From Dickeya lacustris (GTDB taxonomy: Bacteria > Pseudomonadota > Gammaproteobacteria > Enterobacterales > Enterobacteriaceae), in assembly GCF_029635795.1 (NCBI RefSeq), contig NZ_CP114280.1:1860001-1924000 (forward strand): a stretch of 64,000 nt of DNA, read 5' to 3'. The notes beneath the pieces were generated by a model. It saw only the letters and a program-made list of their open reading frames with translations, was not told the DNA's origin and did not search any database. Both the position numbers and the translations under genes were made by a program. This document shows positions 12,522 to 24,720 of this stretch, in pieces (the first letter of the stretch is position 1; each line of letters begins with the position of its first letter).

Positions 12522-15237
12522 TTACTCGATGGTGCGTTTAATCTCGATGGTTTCAAACACTTCGATCATATCGCCGGTGCGAACGTCGTTGTAGTTCTTC
12601 ACGCCGATACCACACTCCATACCGTTACGGACTTCGTTGACATCATCTTTAAAGCGGCGCAGTGATTCCAGTTCGCCTTCAAAGATAACCACGTTGTCAC
12701 GCAGTACGCGGATAGGATTGTGACGTTTCACCACACCTTCCGTGACCATACAACCAGCAATAGCGCCAAATTTCGGTGACTTGAACACATCGCGAACTTC
12801 AGCCAGACCGATAATTTCCTGCTTATACTCAGGCGCCAGCATACCGCTCATCGCCTGTTTCACTTCGTCGATCAGATCATAGATGACCGAGTAGTAACGC
12901 AGATCCAGACTTTCCGCTTCAACCACGCGACGAGCAGAAGCATCAGCACGGACGTTAAAGCCAAGGATAATGGCGTTGGATGCCGCAGCAAGCGTAGCAT
13001 CGGTTTCGGTGATACCACCGACGCCGGAGCCCACAATCTTGACTTTGACTTCGTCGGTAGACAGTTTTTGCAGTGAATCGGAAATCGCTTCGACAGAAAC
13101 CCTGAACGTCGGCTTTCATCACGATGTTCAGTTCGGACACTTCGCCTTCGTTCATGTTGGCAAACATGTTTTCCAGCTTCGATTTCTGCTGACGCGCCAG
13201 TTTCACTTCGCGGAATTTACCCTGACGATAGAGCGCCACTTCACGGGCTTTCTTCTCATCACGCACGACTGTCGCTTCATCACCTGCCGCAGGCACGCCG
13301 GACAGACCCAGAATCTCTACCGGAATAGACGGGCCAGCTTCTGTAATTTCACGGCCTAATTCATCGCGCATCGCACGTACGCGGCCATATTCGAAGCCAC
13401 ACAGTACGATATCGCCTTTGTTCAGGGTCCCTTCACGCACCAATACGGTCGCAACCGGGCCACGGCCTTTATCCAGGAAGGACTCAATCACCACGCCGCT
13501 TGCCATACCACTGTGAATCGCTTTCAATTCAAGCACTTCAGCTTGCAGCAGGATAGCTTCCAGCAGTTCGTCAATACCGGTACCGCTCTTGGCCGATACG
13601 TGAACAAACTGCGATTCGCCGCCCCACTCTTCTGGCATGATGCCGTACTGTGACAGCTCACTTTTAACGCGATCCGGGTCAGCTTCCGGTTTATCGATTT
13701 TGTTGACTGCAACAACAACCGGCACTTTCGCCGCTTTAGCATGCTGAATGGCTTCGATGGTCTGCGGCATCACGCCGTCATCGGCTGCAACAACCAGCAC
13801 CACGATATCCGTTGCCTGAGCACCGCGCGCACGCATTGCGGTAAACGCGGCGTGCCCCGGGGTATCGAGGAAGGTGATCATGCCATTATCTGTCTCAACA
13901 TGATAAGCACCGATGTGCTGGGTAATACCACCGGCCTCACCTGCCGCCACTTTGGTCGAGCGAATGTAATCCAGCAGCGAGGTTTTACCGTGGTCAACGT
14001 GGCCCATAATGGTCACAACCGGCGCACGCGATTCTGATTCGGAAGACAGCCCCGTATCACGATCGCTCATTACCGCTTCTTCCAGCTCGTTTTCACGGCG
14101 CAGGATCACTTTGTGACCCATTTCTTCCGCCACCAACTGTGCCGTTTCCTGATCGATAACCTGGTTAATGGTCGCCATCGCGCCCAGTTTCATCATGGTT
14201 TTGATGACCTGAGAGCCTTTGACCGCCATTTTGTTCGCCAGCTCGGCAACGGTGATCGTTTCACCGATGATGACATCGCGGTTGACCGCTTGCACCGGCT
14301 TATTGAAGCCCTGTTGCAGCGTGCTCGGTTTACGCTTGCCTTTACCGCCGCGAGTCACCGCACGGGCTTCTTCGCGATCGGCTTTTGATTCAGACAGGCG
14401 GCTGCCTTTTTTCTGTTTGGTCACTTTAGTGCTGCGAGCACGACCGCGACCACCTTCTACCTGACGATCGTTCTCATCTTCCGCTTCACGCGCATGATGA
14501 GACGTAGTGACATGGTAATCAGAGTCTTCGGTCTCTTCGCCTTCTTTTTCCCAGCGTCCGGCATTTTCTTCTGCCATCTTGCGAGCCTCTTCGGCAATAC
14601 GGCGGGCTTCTTCTTCGACTTTAAGACGGGCTGTTTCCTCCGCCTTACGCTTGAGTTCAGCCGCTTCCGCTTCGCGACGCGCTTTCTCAGCCTGAGCTGG
14701 TTTAGTCATACTATCGTTCTGTTGATTGCTCACTTTCTCTTTTTCCGCTACGTCACGCTTAGCTTTTTCCACGGCCTCACGTTTGGCTTGCTCTTCAGCA
14801 ACAGCACGCTTTGCCTTCTCTTCTTCCTCACGTTTCGCTTTATCTTCAGCTTCCCGTGCGGCTTGTTCTTCGGCTGCGCGTCGCGCCTGTTCTTCCGCTT
14901 CACGCCGTGAACGCTCTTCCTCTGCTGCTTGCTGCTGATCTTCCAGAGGGTCGCGTTTTACATAAGTGCGCTTCTTGCGGACTTCTATTTGCACCGACTT
15001 GCTCTTGCCACCGGTGCTAGGAATACTCAATGTGCTACGTGTTTTGCGCTGCAATGTCAATTTACCTGACGCACCGCCGCGTTCACGGTTTAGATGCGCC
15101 AATAAGGTTTCTTTCTCTTGCTGAGTCACAGAATCTGACGCGGATTTGGTAATTCCTGCGTCAGCAAACTGCTGTATCAGGCGGTCAACCGGCGTCTGGA
15201 TTTCTGCGGCCAGCGATTTTAGGGTTACATCTGTCAT
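12522..15237 (-). CDS. infB: Translation initiation factor IF-2 (frameshifted in this sequence)
   Basis: GTPase that places initiator tRNA on the 30S subunit. It has the N-terminal IF2N domain ([21 protein letters not shown]), a long Glu/Lys/Arg/Ala-rich linker, a second IF2N domain, the G domain with [13 protein letters not shown] and SAKSG motifs, and the C-terminal domains that bind fMet-tRNA. The frame breaks after MKADVQG. One extra A in the run 13097-13099 turns the expected [15 protein letters not shown] into VQGFCRSDF and then out-of-frame sequence. The downstream frame resumes with [18 protein letters not shown] and runs to a normal C-terminus. Corrected length is about 904 aa. infB is essential, so this is almost certainly a sequence error. 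Confidence 0.95.
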
Positions 15238-15262
15238 GCTGTTCCTTTCCTGCTACAGTTCG

Positions 15263-16750
15263 TTATTCATTGCCACCAAACCAACAGATATTACGTGCAG
15301 CCATAATCAGCTCACCGGCTTTCTCTTCATCAAGCTCTTCAATATCGGTCAGGTCGTCGACGCCCTGCTCCGCAAGATCTTCCAGCGTACACACACCACG
15401 GGCAGCCAGTTTAAACGCCATTTCGCGTGAGAGCGATGGTAAATTCAGCAAATCTTCTGCTGGCTGGCCGCCGCCACGATTTTCTTCGTTAGCCAGCGCG
15501 AGTGTCGTCAGTGCGGCTTTAGCACGTTCACGTAATGCTTCAATGGTGTCTTCATCAAGGCCGTCAATTTCCTGGAGCTCGTGCATCGGCACATAAGCCA
15601 GTTCTTCCAGCGATGAGAAACCCTCTTCAACCAGTACGGTGGCAAACTCTTCGTCAACGTCAAGATACTTGGTAAAGACGTCAATCGCCGCATGGGCTTC
15701 TGCCTGATGTTTCGCCTGCAAATCTTCAATGGTCATCACATTCAATTCCCAGCCACTGAGCTGAGATGCCAACCGAACGTTTTGACCGTTGCGCCCAATT
15801 GCCTGTGCGAGATTTCCAGCCTCAACAGCAATATCCATGGTGTGTTTATCTTCATCCACCACGATAGAAGCCACATCCGCAGGAGCCATTGCGTTGATAA
15901 CAAACTGTGCCGGATTATCATCCCACAGCACAATATCAATACGTTCGCCGCCCAATTCGCTAGAGACAGCCTGAACACGCGCACCGCGCATCCCTACACA
16001 TGCCCCTACTGGGTCAATACGCTTATCATTTGTTTTTACAGCGATTTTAGCTCGCGAGCCGGGATCACGCGCAGCAGCTTTAATTTCAATCACTTCTTCG
16101 CCAATTTCCGGCACTTCAATGCGGAACAGTTCGATGAGCATTTCAGGACGAGAACGGCTGACAAACAGCTGTGCTCCGCGAGCTTCCGGGCGCACGGCAT
16201 ACAACACACCACGGATACGATCGCCTGGACGGAAATTTTCACGCGGCAGCATGTCTTCACGACCAATCACAGCCTCAGCATTACTGCCCAGATCCAGAGT
16301 GATATTATCGCGATTTACTTTCTTAACGACACCGGTAACTATCTCGCCTTCCTGCTCGCGGAACTGATCCACCACCATAGCGCGTTCGGCTTCACGAACC
16401 TTTTGGACGATAACTTGCTTGGCCGTTTGAGTTGTGATGCGGTCAAAGGTGACAGATTCAATTTGATCTTCAATATAACCGCCAAGATCTATCGAAGGCT
16501 CTTCAAATTGTGCCGCTTCCAGCGTTATTTCACGCGTTGGCTGCGTCACTTCATTCACAACCACCCAACGACGGAAGGTATCAAAATCGCCGGTTTTGCG
16601 GTCAATACAAACGCGCACGTCGATTTCTTGTTCATATTTTTTCTTTGTTGCTGTCGCCAGCGCCGTTTCTAGCGCTTCAAAAATTTTCTCACGCGGTACA
16701 GCCTTTTCATTGGAAACCGCTTCAACAACAGCCAGAATCTCTTTATTCAT
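15263..16750 (-). CDS. nusA: Transcription termination/antitermination factor NusA
   Basis: RNA polymerase-associated factor for pausing, termination and rRNA antitermination. In order it has an N-terminal RNAP-binding domain, S1 domain, KH1-KH2 domains ([15 protein letters not shown]) and two acidic repeats (AR1, AR2) at the C-terminus. I chose ATG 16750 ([16 protein letters not shown]) because it gives 495 aa, exactly the E. coli length. A frame extension to 16768 has no support. It is co-transcribed with rimP, 21 nt upstream, and infB, 25 nt downstream. Confidence 0.97.
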   Translation of the reverse strand: MNKEILAVVEAVSNEKAVPREKIFEALETALATATKKKYEQEIDVRVCIDRKTGDFDTFRRWVVVNEVTQPTREITLEAAQFEEPSIDLGGYIEDQIESVTFDRITTQTAKQVIVQKVREAERAMVVDQFREQEGEIVTGVVKKVNRDNITLDLGSNAEAVIGREDMLPRENFRPGDRIRGVLYAVRPEARGAQLFVSRSRPEMLIELFRIEVPEIGEEVIEIKAAARDPGSRAKIAVKTNDKRIDPVGACVGMRGARVQAVSSELGGERIDIVLWDDNPAQFVINAMAPADVASIVVDEDKHTMDIAVEAGNLAQAIGRNGQNVRLASQLSGWELNVMTIEDLQAKHQAEAHAAIDVFTKYLDVDEEFATVLVEEGFSSLEELAYVPMHELQEIDGLDEDTIEALRERAKAALTTLALANEENRGGGQPAEDLLNLPSLSREMAFKLAARGVCTLEDLAEQGVDDLTDIEELDEEKAGELIMAARNICWFGGNE

Positions 16751-16771
16751 CCTAGTTGCCTCATCCAAACT

Positions 16772-17224
16772 TTAAAAGTGGGGTACCAGATTCGCTTTCT
16801 GGATGTTGCTCAGCGCGAACACTTCATCTTTGCCTTCAACATTGACAGTAATCATCTCGCCTTCAACAGATTTGATGATGCCCTGCCACTTGCGACGATT
16901 CTGAACCGCCATACGCAACACCAGGCTAACCTCTTCGTTGAGGAAACGCTCATAATGCGCTGCCGTAAAAAGAGGACGATCCAAACCAGGCGATGACACT
17001 TCCAGGTGATAGGCAACGGATATAGGATCTTCGACATCCAACACCGCACTGACCTGGTGGCTAACATCAGCACAATCATCAACAGTGATACCATCTTCAC
17101 TATCAATATAGATACGCAGTGTAGACTGGCGTCCCCGGATGAACTCAATCCCCACCAGTTCATAGCCAAGGGCTTCAACAGGTGCCGAAATCATCTCTGT
17201 TAACTTTTGCTCTAATGTGGACAA
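16772..17224 (-). CDS. rimP: Ribosome maturation factor RimP
   Basis: 30S assembly factor needed for maturation of the S5/S12 region. I chose TTG 17224 ([23 protein letters not shown]) because it yields 150 aa as in E. coli, whose rimP I recall also using TTG. A GGGGGTGGG stretch upstream can serve as Shine-Dalgarno. The frame extended to 17236 adds four unconserved residues. It is the first protein gene of the metY-rimP-nusA-infB operon. Confidence 0.93.
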   Translation of the reverse strand: MSTLEQKLTEMISAPVEALGYELVGIEFIRGRQSTLRIYIDSEDGITVDDCADVSHQVSAVLDVEDPISVAYHLEVSSPGLDRPLFTAAHYERFLNEEVSLVLRMAVQNRRKWQGIIKSVEGEMITVNVEGKDEVFALSNIQKANLVPHF

Positions 17225-17241
17225 GCCCACCCCCAAGACAT

Positions 17242-17262
17242 AAAAAAAGGGCCTAATAGCCC
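17242..17262 (-). terminator. Second intrinsic terminator in the metY-rimP leader
   Basis: Short hairpin GGGC (17249-17252) / GCCC (17259-17262) followed on the minus strand by seven U. It lies between metY and the rimP start, so it would act as a partial terminator for the operon mRNA. Confidence 0.65.
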
Positions 17263-17284
17263 AGTCATTCTGTTGTCAGATAAC

Positions 17285-17306
17285 AAAAAACCCCGAGATA
17301 TCGGGG
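17285..17306 (-). terminator. First intrinsic terminator downstream of metY
   Basis: Hairpin CCCCGA / TCGGGG (17291-17296, 17301-17306) with a 4-nt loop and six U on the minus strand. Together with the hairpin at 17242-17262 it forms tandem terminators before rimP-nusA. Confidence 0.85.
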
Positions 17307-17444
17307 CTTTATGCAACTGGACCCTGTTTACCGCACTCTGCTGCGGCGTAACTTACCATGAAATATTCTTTCAAAATCCACTGTATTGAGCGAAGACAAT
17401 GCGAAACAGTTTATTTGAAAAAAAACTTTTTCTGGGAAGTTAAG

Positions 17445-17521
<77 letters not shown>

Positions 17522-17580
17522 TCCGAAAACGTGGCAAATACTACGCTGACAACCGCTAAATTGCAAGTTATCTATAGGAT

Positions 17581-17667
17581 TGGTACCGAGGACGGGACTT
17601 GAACCCGTAAGCCCAATCGGGCACTACCACCTCAAGGTAGCGTGTCTACCAATTCCACCACCTCGGC
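17581..17667 (-). tRNA. leuU: tRNA-Leu (GAG)
   Basis: 87-nt class II tRNA with a long variable arm (TGCCCGATTGGGCTT), anticodon GAG within the loop TTGAGGT, GTTCAAGTC T-loop and encoded CCA. It lies between secG and metY. In E. coli argG and yhbX separate leuU from metY; here the two tRNA genes are 59 bp apart. Confidence 0.97.
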
Positions 17668-17681
17668 ATCACAATTTGCTT

Positions 17682-17711
17682 TTACCAGCAGCATGGTGGC
17701 ACTGCTGGTAA
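17682..17711 (-). other. Stem-loop between secG and leuU
   Basis: Perfect 10-bp stem TTACCAGCAG / CTGCTGGTAA with a 10-nt loop, 11 bp past the secG stop. No U-tract follows, so it could be a processing or mRNA-stabilising structure in a secG-leuU transcript rather than a terminator. Confidence 0.5.
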
Positions 17712-17722
17712 GACGTCAGCGA

Positions 17723-18058
17723 TTATTTAGGAATATCGCTTGACGGTGCAGCTGGCGCTTTAGTTTGCTCGGCTTTCGCCGGCGCAGCTGGCTGATTCAG
17801 GTTTTCCCACTCACTGCTTTTTTTGCCGTGGCCGGAACTCATGTTGCCAAGAATCAGACTGAGTACGAAAAACAGCGTGGCAAACAGCGCCGTCATTCGG
17901 GTCATAAAGTTGCCTGAACCACTAGAACCAAACAGCGTAGCGGAAGCTCCGGCTCCGAACGACGCGCCCATATCTGCACCTTTACCTTGCTGTAGCATAA
18001 TGAGGCCGACAAGCCCGATTGCTGACAACAGGAAAATAACCAGAAGAGCTTCGTACAT
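17723..18058 (-). CDS. secG: Preprotein translocase subunit SecG
   Basis: 111-aa SecG, the two-transmembrane accessory subunit of the SecYEG channel. The conserved cytoplasmic loop GKGADMGASFGAGASATLFGSSG lies between the two hydrophobic helices (about 1-22 and 52-72), followed by a Pro/Ala-rich tail ending SSDIPK. I chose ATG 18058 (MYEALLVIFLL), which matches E. coli. A nine-residue-longer frame is not conserved. Confidence 0.96.
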   Translation of the reverse strand: MYEALLVIFLLSAIGLVGLIMLQQGKGADMGASFGAGASATLFGSSGSGNFMTRMTALFATLFFVLSLILGNMSSGHGKKSSEWENLNQPAAPAKAEQTKAPAAPSSDIPK

Positions 18059-18302
18059 AGTTGTACCCGTTATTCGCCTCACATGAAATTAAGTGAGGTA
18101 TCAATAAGTTTTTCGTTTACCCGCGATTGATTGAGCAGGATTAACAACATCCTCTACAAAGCGGGTCTGAATACTAACTAAAGCCTCAGCAGTGCGCAAG
18201 GGTAATTTCTATCAATAGAATCAATTGCAGAAAAAACCGCCACAAAGAGTAAAAACAATACGACTGACAACCAAGCACGCCACGTTCGCTGATGGCAAAA
18301 GT

Positions 18303-18339
18303 CAGGCACAGAAGATAATTTACATCTATTCTGTGCCTG
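18303..18339 (-). terminator. Stem-loop downstream of glmM
   Basis: An 11-bp inverted repeat CAGGCACAGAA / TTCTGTGCCTG with a 15-nt loop lies right after the glmM stop and is followed on the minus strand by ACTTTTG. The weak U-run makes it a candidate terminator only. Confidence 0.5.
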
Positions 18340-18350
18340 AATGACACTTA

Positions 18351-19687
18351 TCAGGCTGCTTTGACTGCATCGGCAATGCGATGCGCCATCTGCGTCACCA
18401 TGGTTTCTTCTTCGCCTTCAACCATAACGCGAATTAGCGGCTCAGTACCCGATTTACGCAATAGTACACGACCACGGCCAGATAATTGCTCCTCAACCAG
18501 ACGTGTGGCCTGTATGACTTGCTCATTTTCCAGTGGATTACCGTCACCAGTAAAACGCACATTCACCAGAACCTGCGGGAATAATTTCATTCCACTGCAC
18601 AAGTCATGCAAACTCATGTGATTACGTACGATTGCGGTCAATACTTGCAATGCGGCAATAATCCCATCGCCGGTGGTGGTTTTATCCAGCAAAATGACGT
18701 GCCCTGAGTTCTCAGCACCAATCCGCCAGCCTTTTGATTGCATCATTTCAAGCACATAGCGGTCCCCCACCTTGGCTCTTGCAAACGGGATGCCCAACTG
18801 TTTTAGCGCCACTTCGAGACCCATATTACTCATCAGCGTGCCAACCGCACCGCCGCGTAGCTGGCCTTGACGCAGAGCTTCTCTGGCAATGATATAAAGG
18901 ATTTGGTCGCCATCGACTTTATTACCGAGGTGATCCACCATCATGAGGCGATCGCCATCACCATCAAATGCCAATCCGATATCCGCTTTTTCCGCCAGTA
19001 CCCGAGCCTGAAGTTGGGTGACATCGGTCGCACCACATTGCTCGTTAATATTCATGCCATCGGGCTCACAACCAATAGCAATTACTTTCGCGCCAAGCTC
19101 GCGCAATACGCTCGGAGCAATGTGATAGGTCGCGCCATTCGCACAATCTACAACAATCTTTAAGCCATTCAGACTTAGCTCGCTGGGGAATGTACCCTTA
19201 CAAAACTCAATATAGCGGCCAGCAGCGTCAACAATGCGGTTGGCTTTACCCAGCTCTGCGGACTCAACACACGTCAATGGTTTCTCCATCTCCGCTTCTA
19301 TTGCTTCCTCTACATCATCCGGCAGCTTCGTTCCATCAATAGAAAAGAACTTAATCCCGTTATCATCATAAGGATTATGTGATGCAGAGATGACAATACC
19401 CGCTTCTGCGCGGAAAGTGCGCGTCAGGTACGCCACAGCAGGAGTGGGCATCGGCCCAGTAAAAGAGGCGGATAATCCGGCAGCAGCAAGGCCCGCCTCT
19501 AAGGCTGACTCCAGCATATAGCCGGAAATACGGGTATCTTTGCCAATAATTATCTTGCGCGATCCATGCCGAGCTAACACCTTTCCAGCAGCCCAGCCCA
19601 CAATTTTAAGACAAAATCAGGAGTGATAGGCAGGTCGCCGACTTTGCCTCGAATACCATCAGTACCAAAATATTTGCGACTGCTCAT
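18351..19687 (-). CDS. glmM: Phosphoglucosamine mutase (frameshifted in this sequence)
   Basis: Converts glucosamine-6-P to glucosamine-1-P for peptidoglycan and LPS synthesis. The N-terminus [29 protein letters not shown] is encoded from ATG 19687 but then runs out of frame. The rest, beginning [15 protein letters not shown] and including the active-site SASHNP and the Mg-binding DGDGDR motif, is in another frame from about 19600. Two extra bases near 19598-19602 (TTGTGGGC where TTGGGC is expected) explain the break. The corrected product is about 444 aa (445 in E. coli). glmM is essential, so this is most likely a sequence error. Confidence 0.94.
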
Positions 19688-19696
19688 AATCTGTTG

Positions 19697-20530
19697 TTAT
19701 TCCTTCTCTGAAAGCGTTGCTTCAACGACACGTATTGCATCAACGGTCGCTTTGACATCATGAACCCGAATAATGTGGGCTCCTTGCATCGCGGCAATAA
19801 CCGCACATGCGACACTCCCATGCACACGCTCAAGCGGTGGGACACCCAAGAGTTGCCCAATCATCGATTTTCTCGACATCCCAACCAGTAGAGGCAAACC
19901 AAACCGATGTAGTGTATCCAGATGCGCCAAAAGACGGTAATTATGCTGCAAATTCTTACCGAAACCGAAGCCGGGATCGAGTAACAGCCGCTCGCGGGCA
20001 ATACCTGCCATGACACAACGCTCAATATGATGCTCAAAAAACATCGCAACCTCACCCACCACATCATCATAATGCGGTGTGTGCTGCATGGTTTTGGGTA
20101 TACCTTGCATGTGCATCAAACAAACGGGTAAGCCAGTCGCAGCGGCAGCGTCAAGCGCCCCCGGCTCGCCCAAGGCACGGATGTCATTAATGAGATGAGC
20201 CCCCGCCTCAGCGCAAGCGGTTATCACCTCGGGCTTGGATGTATCAACGGAAATCCAGGTCTCGAAACGCTGTGCCAACGCTTCCACCACCGGAACAACG
20301 CGATCCAGTTCCTCTTGAGTGCTGACTTCATCGGCACCGGGCCTCGTGGACTCGCCACCCACATCGATGAAGGTCGCACCAGCCGTAATCATGTGTTCTG
20401 CATAAATCAGCGCTGAATTCAACGTATTATGTTTACCACCATCAGAGAAAGAATCTGGAGTAACATTCAATATTCCCATCACCTGGGGGCAAGAGAGATC
20501 CAACACCTCACCGCGTACATTGAGCTTCAT
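19697..20530 (-). CDS. folP: Dihydropteroate synthase
   Basis: 277-aa TIM-barrel enzyme joining p-aminobenzoate to the pterin pyrophosphate in folate synthesis, the sulfonamide target. Signature motifs are ILNVTPDSFSDGG near the N-terminus, GGESTRPG, DPGFGFGK and a C-terminal RVHDV. It lies 9 bp upstream of glmM and downstream of ftsH, the classical ftsH-folP-glmM order. Confidence 0.97.
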   Translation of the reverse strand: MKLNVRGEVLDLSCPQVMGILNVTPDSFSDGGKHNTLNSALIYAEHMITAGATFIDVGGESTRPGADEVSTQEELDRVVPVVEALAQRFETWISVDTSKPEVITACAEAGAHLINDIRALGEPGALDAAAATGLPVCLMHMQGIPKTMQHTPHYDDVVGEVAMFFEHHIERCVMAGIARERLLLDPGFGFGKNLQHNYRLLAHLDTLHRFGLPLLVGMSRKSMIGQLLGVPPLERVHGSVACAVIAAMQGAHIIRVHDVKATVDAIRVVEATLSEKE

Positions 20531-20576
20531 TTTTACCTCTCACGCTGTTACGTGCTATCTATCGGGGTTCATCAGT

Positions 20577-20600
20577 AAAAAACCCCGGCAAGCCGGGGTT
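20577..20600 (-). terminator. ftsH rho-independent terminator
   Basis: Strong hairpin AACCCCGGC / GCCGGGGTT (20581-20589, 20592-20600) with a 2-nt loop followed by a U-run on the minus strand, between ftsH and folP. Confidence 0.9.
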
Positions 20601-20655
20601 TTAGAGAGATGACGACACGACCACTGCGTACGCCATGCAACGACTGATTACACCG

Positions 20656-22602
<1,947 letters not shown>

Positions 22603-22658
22603 GTCACTCAAGGGATTAACCTCATATTACAACTGTATTAAAAAATAGCGTCAGATTA

Positions 22659-23288
22659 CTACAGTTTACGACCTGTCGCTACAATGTACACCTCACGGGA
22701 ACGAGCACGTGAAGCATCTGGCTTACGAATCTTAACCGTCGTGAACAGGGAGCGAATCTCGCGCAGGTACTCATCGAATCCTCCGCCCTGAAAGACTTTC
22801 ACAACAAAACTGCCACCCGGAGCCAACACATCCCGGCACATTTCCAGCGCAAGTTCCACCAGATACATAGCACGAGGAATATCAACGGCCGGGGTACCAC
22901 TCATGTTCGGGGCCATGTCTGACATCACCACCTGAACCTTTTGGTCTCCCACCCTTTCCATCAGGGTTTTGAGCACTAATTCATCACGAAAGTCGCCTTG
23001 AAGAAAATCGACACCAACAATTGGATCCATCGGTAAAAGATCGCATGCAATCACACGGCCTTTACCACCAATCTGACTGACGACATATTGTGACCAGCCG
23101 CCAGGTGCCGCTCCCAGATCAACCACGGTCATTCCGGGCTTAAACAGCTTGTCAGTTTGCTGTATTTCATCAAGTTTAAACCAAGCGCGCGAGCGAAGCC
23201 CTTTTTTCTGCGCTTGCTGTACGTATTTATCGCTAAAGTGTTCCTGCAACCAGCGGGTTGAGCTTCCAGAACGCTTTTTGTTAGCCAT
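22659..23288 (-). CDS. rlmE: 23S rRNA (uridine(2552)-2'-O)-methyltransferase RlmE
   Basis: 209-aa SAM-dependent methyltransferase (RrmJ/FtsJ) that modifies U2552 in the ribosomal A-loop. The SAM motif [11 protein letters not shown] and the K-D-K-E catalytic set ([30 protein letters not shown]) are visible. The length equals E. coli. It is divergent from yhbY across 273 bp. Confidence 0.97.
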   Translation of the reverse strand: MANKKRSGSSTRWLQEHFSDKYVQQAQKKGLRSRAWFKLDEIQQTDKLFKPGMTVVDLGAAPGGWSQYVVSQIGGKGRVIACDLLPMDPIVGVDFLQGDFRDELVLKTLMERVGDQKVQVVMSDMAPNMSGTPAVDIPRAMYLVELALEMCRDVLAPGGSFVVKVFQGGGFDEYLREIRSLFTTVKIRKPDASRARSREVYIVATGRKL

Positions 23289-23561
23289 CGATTTTCCAAC
23301 TATTATTGATTAAACCAGTTATTGTTTTGAAGCCGCTGTCATTCTGAATCCGTATTGTTTGAACCAGCGTTGCTTTAGGCAGTATCTATTTGTCTCGCTT
23401 TCTTACGAAAGCTTCTACGCGTCATGCAGTATCGGTTTGACGCAAGGTAAACACCACAGACAGCACCTCAATGATAGCCAATCATTATAGCCGGATTGGT
23501 GATAATCATGAGATGGCGGTAGAATGGTCTGTTTTCAATCCTAACCTAAGCAAAAAAGACG

Positions 23562-23855
23562 ATGAATCTGAGTAACAAACAAAAACAACACCTGAAAGGC
23601 CTGGCCCACCCGTTAAAACCGGTTGTTATGCTCGGCAATAACGGCCTTACTGAAGGTGTCCTGGCTGAAATCGAGCAGGCACTAGAGCATCATGAGCTGA
23701 TCAAGGTAAAAATTGCCACCGAAGATCGCGAAACAAAAGGGTTGATTGTCGATGCCATTCTGCGCGAAACCGGTGCCAGCAATGTTCAGGTCATTGGCCA
23801 TACACTAGTACTCTATCGTGCGTCAAAAGAACGCAAGATTGTGTTGCCGCGTTAA
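23562..23855 (+). CDS. yhbY: Ribosome assembly RNA-binding protein YhbY
   Basis: 97-aa CRS1/YhbY (CRM) domain protein with the GxxG RNA-binding loop (GNNG) and the following EIEQALEHHELIKVK helix. It associates with pre-50S particles. It is monocistronic, ending at a palindromic terminator shared with greA. Confidence 0.95.
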   Translation: MNLSNKQKQHLKGLAHPLKPVVMLGNNGLTEGVLAEIEQALEHHELIKVKIATEDRETKGLIVDAILRETGASNVQVIGHTLVLYRASKERKIVLPR

Positions 23856-23913
23856 CATTTTCCAGTTCAGAGTACCTTGTTTCACCACAAGGTTCCATGA
23901 CCCGCTGGTGAGA

Positions 23914-23937
23914 AAAAAGGCCGATATCGGCCTTTTT
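23914..23937. terminator. Bidirectional terminator, yhbY/greA
   Basis: Perfect 24-bp palindrome AAAAAGGCCGAT / ATCGGCCTTTTT between two convergent genes, with A- and U-runs on both sides of the GC stem. Confidence 0.92.
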
Positions 23938-23980
23938 CTTTTCTTTACAATTTACCATCACGGCAGATTATCTAAATAAA

Positions 23981-24457
23981 TCAAAGATACTCTACTTTCA
24001 GGATCTCATATTCTACAACGCCGCCGGGCGTGGTGATCGTGACGACATCATCTTCTTCTTTACCGATAAGACCACGTGCAATCGGTGAGTTAACCGAAAT
24101 CAGATTTTGCTTAAAATCGGCTTCATCGTCACCCACGATGCGATAGGTTTGTTCTTCTTCGGTATCCAGATTCATGACCGTCACTGTCGCACCAAAAATA
24201 ACGCGCCCATTGGCCGCCATTTTGGTGACATCAATGATCTGGGCGTTAGACAGCTTGGCTTCAATTTCCTGAATTCGGCCCTCGCAGAAACCTTGCTGCT
24301 CACGGGCGGCATGATATTCAGCGTTCTCTTTTAAATCGCCATGTTCACGCGCATCTGCGATAGCGGCAATGATCTCAGGGCGACGTACCATCTTCAGGTG
24401 TTCCAGTTCTTCGCGTAACTTTTCGGCACCGCGCAACGTCATCGGAAATTGTTTCAT
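23981..24457 (-). CDS. greA: Transcript cleavage factor GreA
   Basis: 158-aa GreA, which inserts its N-terminal coiled coil into the RNA polymerase secondary channel and stimulates cleavage of backtracked RNA. The acidic coiled-coil tip ([15 protein letters not shown]) with the key Asp/Glu is present, as is the C-terminal FKBP-like domain. Length equals E. coli. It is divergent from dacB. Confidence 0.97.
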   Translation of the reverse strand: MKQFPMTLRGAEKLREELEHLKMVRRPEIIAAIADAREHGDLKENAEYHAAREQQGFCEGRIQEIEAKLSNAQIIDVTKMAANGRVIFGATVTVMNLDTEEEQTYRIVGDDEADFKQNLISVNSPIARGLIGKEEDDVVTITTPGGVVEYEILKVEYL

Positions 24458-24720
24458 ATTGTCACTACCTCTAAAAAATCCGTACGGCTCACATCACCGT
24501 CATCCTGATGCGGTAAAATCACCGACAGCAGAATCTCTCCATGCCAGTGCATTCTGACAATTTAAACAAAAATAGCCTAGCCCGGAATTTTTGTTCCAGA
24601 CCAGACGCTTTTGCATTTTGATATGCATTTTACCCCAGAGTTCCGGCAGGGTCATCGTTTACTTTAGCCCTTGATGCGCCGTAGTATGACCACCTCATTT
24701 CCCGGTACTTAGTTGAGATT

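Noticed and set aside
13080..13110. Programmed ribosomal frameshift in infB
   Set aside because: IF-2 is a single-frame protein in all relatives I know, and no slippery heptamer or downstream pseudoknot is evident; an inserted base is simpler.
14494..14910. Phe-rich frame opposite infB that looks membrane-like
   Set aside because: The hydrophobic appearance results from reverse reading of the Glu/Lys/Arg/Ala-rich IF-2 linker.
15692..16672. 326-codon plus-strand frame opposite nusA
   Set aside because: Shadow of nusA codon usage; no recognisable protein features.
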